A DNA stretch of 63,732 bases. Origin: Nitrospira sp. LK70. Its GTDB lineage: Bacteria > Nitrospirota > Nitrospiria > Nitrospirales > Nitrospiraceae. The position numbers and the translations under genes were made by a program. The stretch is taken from positions 1 to 63,732 of the forward strand of contig PHGD01000011.1 of the NCBI GenBank assembly GCA_011090425.1, given 5' to 3'. Positions 28,311-38,034 of this stretch are shown here, piece by piece. The notes under the pieces are model-generated. The model was not told the origin of the DNA. It saw nothing but the letters and a program-made list of their open reading frames with translations, and made no database searches. Position 1 is the stretch's first letter; every line of letters begins with the position of its first letter.

Positions 28311-29071
28311 CGGACGACGATCTGATTCTCAACTGTGAAAACGTGGTCGTCGACTACGACGGGTTCAAAGCGCTGAACAACTGCAATTTCAGCGTCCACT
28401 ATAACGAGCTCCGCGTCGTCATCGGGCCGAATGGCGCCGGGAAGACCACCTTGCTCGATGTGATCTGTGGGAAGACCAGACCGGCATCCGGTAAAGTGCT
28501 GTTCGACAAGGGCATCAATTTGGTGGGCAAGAACGCGGAAGACATTACGAAGCTCGGCATCGGGCGAAAGTTCCAAGCGCCATCGGTCTACGGTAACCTG
28601 TCGGTTTGGCAGAACTTGGATCTGTCGGTGAAGCGGTCGAGCAGGGGAGTGTTCTCCAACCTAGTTGGAAAATCGTCATCAGCAGAACGAGAGCGGATCA
28701 GCGAGGTGTTGAAGACGATAGGATTGACGGACCATGCCCATGATCGCGCCGGTTCCTTGTCGCACGGTCAAAAGCAATGGTTGGAGATCGGGATGGTGAT
28801 CTTGCAGGAACCGTCGCTGCTCTTGGTCGATGAGCCGGTCGCCGGCATGAGCGACAAGGAAACGGAGCAGACCGGTCAATTGCTGACCAGGCTGTCGGAG
28901 CAGCAGGCGATCGTCGTGATCGAGCATGACATGGATTTTGTGAGGCAGATCGCCCGGATTGTAACGGTGTTGGCAGAGGGCACAGTCATCTGTGAAGGCA
29001 CGGTCGAAAAAGTGCAAGCTGACGACCATGTTCGAGAAATCTACCTTGGCCGGGCCAAGGTCACGCATTAG
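28307..29071 (+). CDS. urtD: Urea ABC transporter ATP-binding protein UrtD
   Basis: This 254-residue LivG-type ATPase has a Walker A motif (GPNGAGKTT), an LSHGQKQWLEIG signature (the Ser-His-Gly-Gln variant seen in UrtD), Walker B (LLLVDEPVAGM) and the H-loop (IEHDMDFV). It powers urea import with UrtE. The start is a GTG that overlaps the urtC stop. Confidence 0.95.
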   Translation: MTDDDLILNCENVVVDYDGFKALNNCNFSVHYNELRVVIGPNGAGKTTLLDVICGKTRPASGKVLFDKGINLVGKNAEDITKLGIGRKFQAPSVYGNLSVWQNLDLSVKRSSRGVFSNLVGKSSSAERERISEVLKTIGLTDHAHDRAGSLSHGQKQWLEIGMVILQEPSLLLVDEPVAGMSDKETEQTGQLLTRLSEQQAIVVIEHDMDFVRQIARIVTVLAEGTVICEGTVEKVQADDHVREIYLGRAKVTH

Positions 29072-29094
29072 CTTCAACACGAAAACGATCGACT

Positions 29095-29829
29095 ATGGCA
29101 CGAGAAACCACAGGTTTGACTCTGGCGCTTGACAACGTCAACGCGTACTACGGAGAGAGTCATATTCTTCGGAGCGTTTCCTTTACGATCGAACCGGGAG
29201 AGGTGGTGTGTCTGATGGGTCGAAACGGGGTGGGCAAAACAACTACTTTGAAGACGCTGACCGGGTTGCTTCCCGTACGTGGGGGAAAGATCATGTTCGA
29301 CGGTGTGGATATCACCCATGACCGCACCGATCTTCGGGCGAGGAAGGGGCTGGCCTATGTCCCGCAAGGCCGAGAGATCATTCCACATTTGACGGTGCAT
29401 CAGAATCTGCTCCTCGGCTATTGGAATCGGCCATCTATCAGCGGCGATGTTTCTGAGAAAGAAGCATTCGATGAGGTCTATCATCTCTTTCCGAAGTTGA
29501 CCCAGATTCTTCACCGGCCAGGCGGGGTGCTCAGCGGTGGAGAACAACAGCAGTTGGCGATCGGAAGAGCAATCTTGTCGAGTCCGAAACTGCTGCTTCT
29601 GGATGAGCCGACGGAAGGGATTCAGCCGTCAATCGTCGATCAAATCGAGGACGTCATCATCGGCTTTAAGCATTCACGCCGCTTCGCGATTCTCTTGGTC
29701 GAACAGGGCCTACACTTTGCCGCCCGACTTGCTGAGAAGTACATCGTGATGGCTAGGGGAGCAGTGATGGCTCAGGGCAAGAGCACGGAGTTGAATGCCG
29801 ACATGGTGAGGCACCACTTGACCGTGTAA
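29095..29829 (+). CDS. urtE: Urea ABC transporter ATP-binding protein UrtE
   Basis: This 244-residue LivF-type ATPase has Walker A (GRNGVGKTT), signature LSGGEQQQLAIGRA, Walker B (LLLLDEPTEGIQP) and a switch region ILLVEQGLHFA. It is the second nucleotide-binding subunit of the urea importer. It is the last urt gene; ureA starts about 300 bp later. Confidence 0.95.
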   Translation: MARETTGLTLALDNVNAYYGESHILRSVSFTIEPGEVVCLMGRNGVGKTTTLKTLTGLLPVRGGKIMFDGVDITHDRTDLRARKGLAYVPQGREIIPHLTVHQNLLLGYWNRPSISGDVSEKEAFDEVYHLFPKLTQILHRPGGVLSGGEQQQLAIGRAILSSPKLLLLDEPTEGIQPSIVDQIEDVIIGFKHSRRFAILLVEQGLHFAARLAEKYIVMARGAVMAQGKSTELNADMVRHHLTV

Positions 29830-30132
29830 GTGACAGGATAACGAGCTGGACGCAGTTTCTCGTTTTGTGATAAATACTGGCCTGTAAAGGTAAGAGTTCC
29901 ATCGCGACAATGTTTGGTCGTGTGGAACACAGGAGAGTAACAATTCCCGACCTAAGAGAGGTGGGGACCAGAGGCCTGGTTTTGGGAAGTCTGCCCTGTT
30001 ATACGAGACACCCTCCCTCATCTCCTTCCTCTCTGCAAGAACTCAGATCAATATCGGCATAACCATAACAATAACGATTAGTTGGATCGCAACAATTTAG
30101 TCACAAGTCCTAGCCTGACAGAGGAGGTCTTT
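29830..30132. promoter_or_regulatory. Gap between urt and ure genes
   Basis: These 303 bp hold no convincing gene. An A/T-rich stretch before ureA (around 30055-30100, with repeated ATAAC units) could contain a promoter, but no clear -35/-10 pair is visible. The ureA ribosome site GAGGAGG lies at 30121-30127. No strong terminator for urt was found, so read-through from urt into ure is possible. Confidence 0.35.
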
Positions 30133-30435
30133 ATGCATCTAAGCCCAAGAGAACAGGATAAGCTGATGATTTATGTGGCGGCTCAGCTTGCGGCTGATCG
30201 CAAGAAGCGAGGCCTCAAGCTCAACCACCCGGAAGCTGTTGCGTACATGACTGCGGCAGTGCTTGAGGGTATTCGCGATGGGAAGTCCGTGGCAGAGCTC
30301 ATGACCTATGGGACACAGATACTGTCTCGTAAGGATGTGATGCCTGGTGTGCCGGAGATGATTCCTAATTTTCAGGTCGAAGGGACTTTCCCTGATGGGA
30401 CTAAGCTCGTGACCGTTCACAACCCCATTCCATAA
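30133..30435 (+). CDS. ureA: Urease gamma subunit
   Basis: This 100-residue protein is the usual size and closely matches UreA ([20 protein letters not shown], then [18 protein letters not shown] and [22 protein letters not shown]). It forms the (UreABC)3 urease, which hydrolyses urea to ammonia and carbamate. The start at 30133 is fixed by family alignment and GAGGAGG; the open frame to 30082 is not needed. It has no signal sequence, unlike UreB. Confidence 0.97.
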   Translation: MHLSPREQDKLMIYVAAQLAADRKKRGLKLNHPEAVAYMTAAVLEGIRDGKSVAELMTYGTQILSRKDVMPGVPEMIPNFQVEGTFPDGTKLVTVHNPIP

Positions 30436-30542
30436 GTCTAGGCACGACATCATGATACTCCAAATAGATGAAAGACCCATGAAGAAAGCATGAAGACAGT
30501 TCATATTTTAGACTGTACGGGGCATGAAAGGAGTGAAGGATC

Positions 30543-31214
30543 ATGAAAGCGAAAGACCCACAGGACTCTGGAGACGACAAGGACAAACGAAGTACTTCCG
30601 AAAAAACCGGACCGTCGCGACGGCAGTTTCTTGCTCATAGCGGGCGCGTTGCGGCAGGAATCGGGGCGGTCTCACTCTTGGGAAACGCTGGGCAACAGGG
30701 CATCGCCTATGCCGCGAATGAATCGCTGATCACAAAGGTCGGTGGGGCAGGAGGAGCGAAAATGAAAAAACATGACGCGCCGCAGAGATCGAAAGAAGCC
30801 TTATCGGCCGCGGTGAAAGCCGAGCTGTCTGCCCCGATCGTGCCGGGCGAGATTATGACGGTGGCTGGTGACATCGAGATCTTAAAAGGACGAGAGACAA
30901 AAGACATGACGGTCAAGAACTTGGGTGATCGACCGATTCAAGTCGGATCTCACTGTCACTTCTTCGAAACCAATCGTGCGCTCAAGTTTGATCGTGAACA
31001 GGCCTTCGGGTTCCGGCTCTGCATTCCTGCAGGCACGGCGGTCCGGTTTGAACCGGGCGAGGAAAAGAAGGTGACGCTCGTAGCCCTTGCGGGTAACCGA
31101 CTTGCCCAAGGTGTGAACGGATTGACCGAGGGATTGTTGGATGATCCGAAGGTCAAGGCCAAGGCTGTCGGTCTCGCTGCTGAACGTGGGTTTGGGAAAG
31201 GAGGCGCACGGTGA
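30543..31214 (+). CDS. ureB: Urease beta subunit with Tat-type signal peptide
   Basis: The C-terminal part (from about residue 100, [17 protein letters not shown] to the end) is a normal UreB core, including [11 protein letters not shown]. In front of it is an extra region of about 90 residues that contains a full twin-arginine signal: [15 protein letters not shown] at about 25-39, a hydrophobic stretch and an AYA cleavage-like site. It matches the UrtA signal at 22 of 36 positions. Both the first ATG (AAGGAG upstream) and an in-frame ATG at 30762 (AGGAGG, 7-nt spacing) have good ribosome sites, so a long exported and a short cytoplasmic form are both possible. Normal UreB proteins are about 100-140 residues. 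The stop overlaps the ureC GTG. Confidence 0.93.
   Translation: MKAKDPQDSGDDKDKRSTSEKTGPSRRQFLAHSGRVAAGIGAVSLLGNAGQQGIAYAANESLITKVGGAGGAKMKKHDAPQRSKEALSAAVKAELSAPIVPGEIMTVAGDIEILKGRETKDMTVKNLGDRPIQVGSHCHFFETNRALKFDREQAFGFRLCIPAGTAVRFEPGEEKKVTLVALAGNRLAQGVNGLTEGLLDDPKVKAKAVGLAAERGFGKGGAR
30749..30754 (+). promoter_or_regulatory. Internal ribosome binding site within ureB
   Basis: AGGAGG, a perfect Shine-Dalgarno match, lies 7 nt before an in-frame ATG at 30762-30764 (MKKHDAPQ). Initiation here would give a 150-residue UreB lacking the Tat signal. The codons for the Gly-Gly-Ala stretch could have produced the motif by chance, but the spacing is optimal. Confidence 0.65.
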
Positions 31215-32935
31215 AAATTTCACGCAAACATTACGCATCCCTGTACGGTCCCACGGTCGGCGATCGTGTCCGGCTTGGGGACACGGATCTCATCATCGAA
31301 GTCGAAGAGGATCGGATCATTCCAGGAGAGGAAGCGGTCTTCGGCGGCGGGAAGACCATTCGTGACGGGATGGGGCAGTCCGCTCGAGCCACAAGCAGCA
31401 GCGGACAGCTGGACACTGTGATTACCAGTGCGCTCATCCTCGACTACACCGGGGTCATCAAAGCCGACATCGGTATCAAGGACGGCCGTATCGTCGGCAT
31501 CGGTCATGCCGGAAATTCCGACCTCATGCCCCACGTCACGCCCGGCATGGAAATCGGTCCGGGAACGGAAGCGATCTCCGGAGAAGGCCGTATCATCACA
31601 GCCGGCGGCATCGACACGCATATCCACTTCATCTGTCCACAACAATGTTGGGAAGCGCTTTCTGCCGGCCTCACGACGATGATCGGCGGCGGGACCGGTC
31701 CTGCGAACGGGACCGCTGCGACGACCTGTACGCCTGGGCCATGGAACATTCATCGTATGCTGGAAGCGTCCGAGGGCATTCCGATCAATCTCGGTTTTCT
31801 CGGCAAGGGCAACGCGTCTCGGCCTGAAGGATTGAATGAACAGATCGAAGCCGGTGCAATCGGGCTGAAGCTGCATGAAGACTGGGGCACCACCCCGGCC
31901 GCGATCGACACCTGTTTGAGCGTGGCCGACCATTACGATGTGCAGGTGGCGCTCCATGCGGATACGCTCAACGAGGCAGGTTTTGTTGAGGATACCATCA
32001 GGGCCATTAAGGGAAGATCGATCCATAGCTACCATACGGAGGGCGCAGGAGGCGGTCACGCGCCGGACATCATTAAGATTTGCGGCGAGCCGAACGTGCT
32101 GCCCTCTTCGACCAACCCCACGAGGCCATTCACCGTCAACACGATGGATGAGCATCTTGACATGTTGATCGTGTGCCACAACCTGAACCCACGGATTCCT
32201 GAAGACGTGGCGTTTGCAGAATCACGCATCCGTCGTGAGACTATTCAGGCGGAAGACATTCTTCATGACCTGGGCGCGATCAGCATGATGTCCTCCGACT
32301 CGCAGGCGATGGGCCGCATCGGAGAAGTCATCACACGCACATGGCAGACCGCCCATAAGATGAAGATGCAGCGGGGACACCTCACCCCCACCAGCGGGAG
32401 AGATTCCGCCCAGAACGACAACTTCCGGGCCAGACGCTATGTGGCGAAGTATACGATCAATCCTGCCATCTCGCACGGCATCGCCCATGAAGTCGGTTCC
32501 GTAGAGGTGGGGAAGATCGCCGACCTCGTCATCTGGAAGCCGGAGTTCTTCGGTGTGAAGCCGGAGATGGTGTTGAAGAGCGGCTTCATCGCCCAAGCGC
32601 AAATGGGCGATCCCAATGCCTCGATCCCGACGCCGGAGCCGACCATCAGTCGACCGATGTTCGGCGCATTCGGCCGCGCCTTGTCCAGCACCAGCTTCAC
32701 CTTTGTGTCGCAAGCGGCTTTGGACCATGAGATTCCGAAGCGGCTTGGTTTGCAGAGGCGCGTGTCAGCGGTCAAGAATATCCGCGGTATGAAGAAGCGC
32801 GATCTCAAGCTGAACGATGCGGTGCTGAAAGTGGAAGTGAATCCGGAGACGTATGTTGTGACGGCGGATGGCGTGCCGCTCACCTGCGAACCGGCGATCG
32901 TGCTGCCGCTGGCGCAACGGTACAATTTGTTTTAA
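31211..32935 (+). CDS. ureC: Urease alpha (catalytic) subunit
   Basis: This 574-residue protein is near the family's usual length. Nickel and active-site residues are present: HIHFICPQQ (two His), the carbamylated Lys in [31 protein letters not shown], and the Asp in SSDSQAMGR. The mobile flap reads [15 protein letters not shown], keeping the Cys and catalytic His but with Asn in place of the usual second His of CHHL. It starts with GTG, overlapping ureB by 4 bp. It has no signal of its own, so any export would depend on UreB. Confidence 0.98.
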   Translation: MKISRKHYASLYGPTVGDRVRLGDTDLIIEVEEDRIIPGEEAVFGGGKTIRDGMGQSARATSSSGQLDTVITSALILDYTGVIKADIGIKDGRIVGIGHAGNSDLMPHVTPGMEIGPGTEAISGEGRIITAGGIDTHIHFICPQQCWEALSAGLTTMIGGGTGPANGTAATTCTPGPWNIHRMLEASEGIPINLGFLGKGNASRPEGLNEQIEAGAIGLKLHEDWGTTPAAIDTCLSVADHYDVQVALHADTLNEAGFVEDTIRAIKGRSIHSYHTEGAGGGHAPDIIKICGEPNVLPSSTNPTRPFTVNTMDEHLDMLIVCHNLNPRIPEDVAFAESRIRRETIQAEDILHDLGAISMMSSDSQAMGRIGEVITRTWQTAHKMKMQRGHLTPTSGRDSAQNDNFRARRYVAKYTINPAISHGIAHEVGSVEVGKIADLVIWKPEFFGVKPEMVLKSGFIAQAQMGDPNASIPTPEPTISRPMFGAFGRALSSTSFTFVSQAALDHEIPKRLGLQRRVSAVKNIRGMKKRDLKLNDAVLKVEVNPETYVVTADGVPLTCEPAIVLPLAQRYNLF

Positions 32936-33018
32936 CGAACAGAGCAGCTGGTTCGACCATCGGTCACAAGTGATTGTGAGGGTGGTCGGCCGGCTGTGTT
33001 TGTTTTTCGATATTCACT

Positions 33019-33705
33019 ATGAATACACCCGCGTTACTGGAGGGGCTTCGGTTCGTCGATACGTTTTTCCCCTCCGGTGGCTATGCGTTTTCCTCTGGGC
33101 TAGAAGCGGCCATCCAAGGCGGCGCCGTCAAGACCTCCGATCAGTTTGCCAAATATATTGAGGATTTGCTGCGAGGTGGCATGAGCCGTCGGGAAGCTCT
33201 TGCCGTAAAACTGGCCAATCGAGCGGGGTCTGCCGGATTACTGGGTGACGCAGTCCAGATCGATCGTGAGTTGGATGCGACAAAACTCGGTCGTGAGTCA
33301 CGGTTGGCGAGTCGCCAGATGGGGCGGCAAGTGATCAGGGTCGCAGCAGATCAAATCTTAGCGAAACCGATCCTGAGCGAGTATCGTGACGAGATGGAAT
33401 TCGAACGAGCTCCCGGCCATCTTGCGGTCACCTTTGGGCTCACCATGGGTGCATGCGGCTGGAACCCGGAGGAGACTGCGGCTGCCTTTCTGTACCAAAC
33501 CGCTGTCGGTTTTATATCTGCGGCGATGCGACTCACGCCGATGGGCCAACATGAGGGGCAGCGTATATTGGGCGAATGGCTTCCATTGATTGAGCGAATC
33601 AGTCGAGAAGTTGACTTCGATACAGCGATGAGCTCGTGGTCGCCTATCCAAGATATTTATGCGATGCGTCATGGCTCTCTGGAGTGGAGGCTCTTTCGGT
33701 CTTAA
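33019..33705 (+). CDS. ureF: Urease accessory protein UreF
   Basis: This 228-residue all-helical accessory protein begins LRFVDTFFPSGGYAFSSGLE, the family signature, with later segments matching UreF. It bridges UreD and UreG during GTP-dependent insertion of nickel. It is encoded 83 bp after ureC. No ureE lies between ureC and ureF, where it is found in many operons. Confidence 0.93.
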   Translation: MNTPALLEGLRFVDTFFPSGGYAFSSGLEAAIQGGAVKTSDQFAKYIEDLLRGGMSRREALAVKLANRAGSAGLLGDAVQIDRELDATKLGRESRLASRQMGRQVIRVAADQILAKPILSEYRDEMEFERAPGHLAVTFGLTMGACGWNPEETAAAFLYQTAVGFISAAMRLTPMGQHEGQRILGEWLPLIERISREVDFDTAMSSWSPIQDIYAMRHGSLEWRLFRS

Positions 33706-33795
33706 TCGTGAGGTCGGCGTGCATTGCTACGCATAGAAAGGAACAGAACGGCGGTTGATGACGTTGAGCTTCAACTGCCCGTTCGGGGGATTATC

Positions 33796-34467
33796 ATGCA
33801 TGATCTAAATCGTGAGCACAGTCACAATTGGAGTCCCACTCAAGCGCGGAAACAAGGCATACCGGTCATTGGGATCGGAGGCCCCGTTGGATCGGGGAAG
33901 ACGGCACTCGTCGAGGCACTGTGCCAAAAGCTACGTGATCGATACAGCTTGGCTGCCGTGACGAACGATATTTTTACAAAAATCGACGCAGAAATTCTGA
34001 CCAAACGAGCGGCGTTGCCGGTCGACCGGATTCTTGGTGTTGAGACCGGCGGATGTCCGCATACGGCCATCCGCGAAGATGCCTCGCATAATCAAGAGGC
34101 GATCGATGATTTGCTACGGCGCCATCCCGATGTTGAGTTGATCTTTTTGGAAAGTGGGGGAGACAATCTTGCGGCGACCTTCAGCCCGGAACTCGTCGAT
34201 TCTGTCATCTATGTGATCGATGTGTCGGGAGGAGACAAGATCCCTCGTAAAGGCGGGCCAGGGATCACGCGATCTGATTTCCTGGTCATCAACAAGATGG
34301 ATTTGGCGCCGTACGTGCGTGCGGATCTCTCCGTCATGGATCGGGATACCCGCCGGATGCGTGGTGATCTTCCCTTCGGGTTCACAAATATCCTTTCCGG
34401 CGAAGGGGTGGATACCGTCGTCGCCTGGGTGGAACAACGCATACCTCAACGAGCCAGGCGTTCATGA
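33796..34467 (+). CDS. ureG: Urease accessory GTPase UreG
   Basis: This 223-residue SIMIBI GTPase has a P-loop (GGPVGSGKT), the metal-binding [13 protein letters not shown] motif, and [13 protein letters not shown] and INKMDLAP segments. It delivers nickel to urease. The start at 33796 gives the usual short N-terminus with HSHNW (histidines that can bind metal); an in-frame TTG at 33724 would add 24 residues. The stop overlaps ureD by 4 bp. Confidence 0.96.
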   Translation: MHDLNREHSHNWSPTQARKQGIPVIGIGGPVGSGKTALVEALCQKLRDRYSLAAVTNDIFTKIDAEILTKRAALPVDRILGVETGGCPHTAIREDASHNQEAIDDLLRRHPDVELIFLESGGDNLAATFSPELVDSVIYVIDVSGGDKIPRKGGPGITRSDFLVINKMDLAPYVRADLSVMDRDTRRMRGDLPFGFTNILSGEGVDTVVAWVEQRIPQRARRS

Positions 34468-35429
34468 CCCTGCCGATTCGGGAGGGGAAACGAAAGACTG
34501 CGTCTCGGAAGACCGCCGCTTCTCCAGAAAAAAAATCTTCTGGGAGAAGAAAGCCTTCGCGAAAACGAAATACCCCTGGACGGTTCGCAACGGAATTGGT
34601 CGGACGGGTCGGTGAACTCAGGCTAAAGTATGCCAAGCCTGACCACCGAACCATCATCGATCATTCGTACGTCACGACACCCTGGAAGCTATTCCCTCCC
34701 ATTTATCTTGATGATACAGGAGCCGCCTACACGTTATTGGTCAATCCCTCCGGCGGCCTGGTTGGAGGAGACTACCTTTCCATAGACATGAGTTTGGAAA
34801 AGAATGCGCATGTCCTGATCTCCGCGCCTTCTGCTAACCGCGTCTATCGGACAGAGGGCAAGGTATCTGACCAGTACATCACCATCACGGTCGGGCCGGA
34901 CGCAGTTTTGGAATGGTTTCCAGAACATACGATTCCCTTTGCCGGTTCACGATTTCGACAGATTCTTCACGCCACGCTGGCGCCCGGTGCCACTCTTCTC
35001 TTGTGGGACGCCGTCGCTTCCGGACGCATCGCCAGAGAGGAACGATGGGCCTTTACCGATCTGGAGAACGAAATCCGAATCACGACGGCATCCGGCCGCT
35101 CCCTGCTTGAGCGATACGTCATTAACCCGGCTACGGACTTAGGTCGTGTCGGACTGGCGGAAGAATGGAACTACGTTGCCTCGTTCTATGTAGTGAACGA
35201 TGCTCTGGCACCTGAGGTCTGGACCCGACTAGAATCGAAGCTCGTCCCGATTTTGGATGAGCGGCCAGGTCAGGTGTTGGGAGGAGTCTCAACACCAAAT
35301 GTTCCAGGGCTCGCAATCAAATTGCTGGCTCGAAGGGCCCCTGACCTGACATACATGCTCGATGCCTTATGGGCGGTCATCCGCAAGGAGGTCTTGAATC
35401 TTCCGCCTGTGTCGTTGCGAAAATACTAG
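34464..35429 (+). CDS. ureD: Urease accessory protein UreD (UreH)
   Basis: This 321-residue protein has an unusual basic, Lys/Arg/Ser-rich N-terminal extension of about 45 residues. The UreD core follows ([37 protein letters not shown], and [13 protein letters not shown]). UreD forms the tunnel that passes nickel to UreC. It is the last gene of the cluster. No nickel permease or ureE follows in this window. Confidence 0.93.
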   Translation: MTLPIREGKRKTASRKTAASPEKKSSGRRKPSRKRNTPGRFATELVGRVGELRLKYAKPDHRTIIDHSYVTTPWKLFPPIYLDDTGAAYTLLVNPSGGLVGGDYLSIDMSLEKNAHVLISAPSANRVYRTEGKVSDQYITITVGPDAVLEWFPEHTIPFAGSRFRQILHATLAPGATLLLWDAVASGRIAREERWAFTDLENEIRITTASGRSLLERYVINPATDLGRVGLAEEWNYVASFYVVNDALAPEVWTRLESKLVPILDERPGQVLGGVSTPNVPGLAIKLLARRAPDLTYMLDALWAVIRKEVLNLPPVSLRKY

Positions 35430-35568
35430 TCGGCTACCTCGTTTGCAATCGCTCTACTCGTCGCGAGTGGATGGTTTGATCGAATGTTCAAGCCGACCGG
35501 CATCCGTTACGTAGCAGTCTACTGAGTTATGTGAGCCTTTCGGGCAGCGCAGAGGAGGGAACTACTTA

Positions 35569-36159
35569 TTATCGTCCCTTGGGCATCCATTTCTTCGCCC
35601 GGTCTTCCGCTTCGGCAATCTGTTCTGGCGTCATCCGAATGACAACCGCGTCGCGAGATTCAGCGGCACGTTTCTCACCGTGGGCAATCGAAAGACTGTA
35701 CCACATGTGGGCATCGATAAGGCTCTGTGGCACGGCTCGCCCCCGTTCATACATCATCCCCAGTTTCGCGAAAGCCAACGCATTCCGTTGCTCCGCGGCC
35801 CTCTGAAACCAAAACAGCGCCATGGGGTCACTGTACGGTGCGCCTCGTCCAAGGGAATAGAGGGTTCCCAGGTTGACTTGTGCGTTAGCGTGTCCTTGGT
35901 CAGCGGCCTTTTTAAACCAATCCTTTGCCTCATGATAGTTTTGTGGAAGCCCCCGCCCTTCGCTATACCGTAACCCCAATTCGTTTTGAGCATTGGGATC
36001 GCCGGTCTGAGCGCGCTTGAGGACCTCGCTCACGGCCGGCCCGTCAATGAGCGGGCGTGGCGGGCTAGGAGGAGGAGCGGCGCAGTTTGACGCGAAAAAG
36101 AATATCACGACAACTCCTACGAGATTCACACGCTGGTAGGGTAGCAGCCGGTGATCCAT
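35569..36159 (-). CDS. Sel1-repeat lipoprotein
   Basis: This 196-residue protein has a signal peptide ending in FFFASNCAAPPP, a probable lipobox, then about three or four Sel1-like repeats with the pattern A--G---A---LG--Y--GRG--Q---A--W---A---G (for example DPNAQNELGLRYSEGRG). Sel1 repeats form helical scaffolds for protein interaction. It is the smaller of two such genes here, both on the minus strand. Confidence 0.85.
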   Translation of the reverse strand: MDHRLLPYQRVNLVGVVVIFFFASNCAAPPPSPPRPLIDGPAVSEVLKRAQTGDPNAQNELGLRYSEGRGLPQNYHEAKDWFKKAADQGHANAQVNLGTLYSLGRGAPYSDPMALFWFQRAAEQRNALAFAKLGMMYERGRAVPQSLIDAHMWYSLSIAHGEKRAAESRDAVVIRMTPEQIAEAEDRAKKWMPKGR

Positions 36160-36431
36160 TCTGAATGATCGTGAACGCGATGGATATTTGCTGGCCGGTT
36201 AGCAAACTATCGGCAAACATCCTACGCAGCCAGAGGGAGCGACTTCAAGCGTGAATTGCCGCAGCCAGCAGATGGATGGAACCTTGCAGGATGCCACAGC
36301 TTCCGAAGGCCTGCGCACGGCTAATTCAGAGTTGTCGACAAGGAAGCGAAGGCTTCAAGAACCGCATCTCGGTTGGTGGTCTCCGGTACAGAGTGTACGC
36401 AGGAGAAACCCATGGGTTACTGTTCTTGGGG

Positions 36432-37019
36432 CTACTGTTCTTGAACTGAATTTGTGGCCCTGGGCTTCCAATTGCGTGCGAGAAATTGTGCCTGTGCGAT
36501 TTGAGGCGGTGTCATGGTGCTGGCCAGGCGATCCCGCCATTTCGCTCCGGCTTCATGGCCGTTGGCCGCAGCCAAGTTGTACCACTGGTAGGCTAGGACG
36601 ACATCCTTGGGGACTCCCCGTGCCTTTTCGTAATATGTAGCGATCATGAACATCGCCGACCCATGCCGCTGGTCTGCGGCAAGGCGGCACCACCGTAGAG
36701 CTTCCTGATAGTCCTGGGGCATTCCACGACCGATGTCCGAGAGCACACAGAGCCGGTAGAATGCACCGACATGTCGTTGGGTGGCTGCCATGCGGTACCA
36801 TCGAACTGCTTCCCTGTGGTCTTTCGGCAAGGCGGTCTCATATCGTAGGCCAAGATTATACTGATCCTCGGCGCTTCCTTGTTCTGCGGTTGCCCGTAAT
36901 TCGTCGATGCGTGACACTGTGTCCCGCACGTCGACGTAGGGAGACTTTGGCGGATCTATGCATGCCGACAGGGTGGAGAGGACGGTCATCATGATGAGAT
37001 TTCGTGAGCAGCGCCCCAT
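36432..37019 (-). CDS. Sel1-repeat lipoprotein
   Basis: This 195-residue protein begins MGRCSRNLIMMTVLSTLSAC, a lipoprotein signal, followed by three or four Sel1-like repeats (EDQYNLGLRYETALPKDH, then GAFYRLCVLSDIGRGMPQD and SAMFMIATYYEKARGVPKD). The ATG at 37019 follows AAGGAGAAGGG, which decides it over the open frame to 37214. The gene shares its repeat type and C-terminal segment (MTP-QIA-A---A--W) with the 35569 gene, indicating duplication. Confidence 0.85.
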   Translation of the reverse strand: MGRCSRNLIMMTVLSTLSACIDPPKSPYVDVRDTVSRIDELRATAEQGSAEDQYNLGLRYETALPKDHREAVRWYRMAATQRHVGAFYRLCVLSDIGRGMPQDYQEALRWCRLAADQRHGSAMFMIATYYEKARGVPKDVVLAYQWYNLAAANGHEAGAKWRDRLASTMTPPQIAQAQFLARNWKPRATNSVQEQ

Positions 37020-37226
37020 AGTCCCTTCTCCTTCGACAATGACCCTGCCTCTGCTGCCTTGCGGTTCTAATCCGAGAGGCAGCAACGCAGAGGCCACTCT
37101 ATCACACATCTCGCTCTCTAGAAATCCACCAAAGCTGGCAGACGCGCACCGTCTTGTCCTTCCACGCTCCTGTTGCTTTCGCCGCAGAGAAGAGATATCT
37201 GTTAGCATCCGCACGAAGGTGAGATC

Positions 37227-37856
37227 TTGGCTCTAGTTGCTCCGCGGGACATCACAAGAAGCGCTTTCTTTGTAGGAACTTTCTTGCTCGTAGCCGCCTT
37301 ATCGGCTCAGGCGCAGCAAGAGTTTTCGCCTGCCGCCATCGAGAAGGGCGTGCTCCTGGTAGCCAGTCCCTCGCTAAGCGATCCGAACTTCCACCAAACC
37401 GTCCTGCTTATTCTCGAACACGGACAAGGCGGGACAGTCGGGCTTATTCTGAACCGCCCCACGAACGTACTCCTGTCCGAAGTCTTGCCGGATTTTACTG
37501 TGCTGAAGCGCACCCCCTACCGATTGTTTGCCGGCGGACCGGTCAAGCAAACACAGTTGATCCTGTTGTTCCGGCTCACGCAAGTCTTGCCTGATACGCG
37601 TCAGATCGTCGCTGGAATTTATGTGGGCACACCGCATGTCCTGGAACTCATCATGACTCACCCTAAACCGACCGAAACATTTCGAGCGTTTGCCGGATTT
37701 GCCGGATGGGCGCCTGGACAACTCGAACATGAGATGATCGAGGGAGCATGGGCTATCTTGCCGTCGGATGCGTTCAGCATTTTCGACAAAGACCCGGCCA
37801 CCCTCTGGCTGGACAGCATCACACGACTTCAGGCCCCCAAGAGCATTTCCCATTGA
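37227..37856 (+). CDS. YqgE/AlgH-family protein with signal peptide
   Basis: This 209-residue protein contains the full YqgE/AlgH (DUF179) domain from residue 30: KGVLLVASPSLSDPNFHQTVLLI, GTVGLILNRPTN, FAGGPVKQTQL and the FAGFAGWAPGQLE motif. An N-terminal hydrophobic stretch ending SAQAQ looks like a cleavable signal, whereas family members are usually cytoplasmic. The start is TTG at 37227 behind GAAGGTGAG. Function of the family is unknown. A strong hairpin follows directly. Confidence 0.88.
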   Translation: MALVAPRDITRSAFFVGTFLLVAALSAQAQQEFSPAAIEKGVLLVASPSLSDPNFHQTVLLILEHGQGGTVGLILNRPTNVLLSEVLPDFTVLKRTPYRLFAGGPVKQTQLILLFRLTQVLPDTRQIVAGIYVGTPHVLELIMTHPKPTETFRAFAGFAGWAPGQLEHEMIEGAWAILPSDAFSIFDKDPATLWLDSITRLQAPKSISH

Positions 37857-37858
37857 GT

Positions 37859-37890
37859 AAAGAACCCCGCCTGGAAGGGCGGGGTTCTTT
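37859..37890 (+). terminator. Intrinsic terminator-like hairpin after the YqgE gene
   Basis: A 13-bp perfect stem (AAAGAACCCCGCC with GGCGGGGTTCTTT) with a 6-nt loop lies 3 bp after the stop. The 3' arm ends TTCTTT and is not followed by a longer T-run, so termination is likely but may be partial. Confidence 0.75.
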
Positions 37891-38034
37891 ACTGAGAATC
37901 GGGCCAATTTTCTTGACTCACCCGTTGATTCAAGGATGTGATTGGTATCTCCTGGCGCATTTAGCTAGAAGCGAGCGTGAGATAATTGTGTTGAGCGCTT
38001 CACTCAGTCCCTCGACTCAAGGAATCGATCGATC

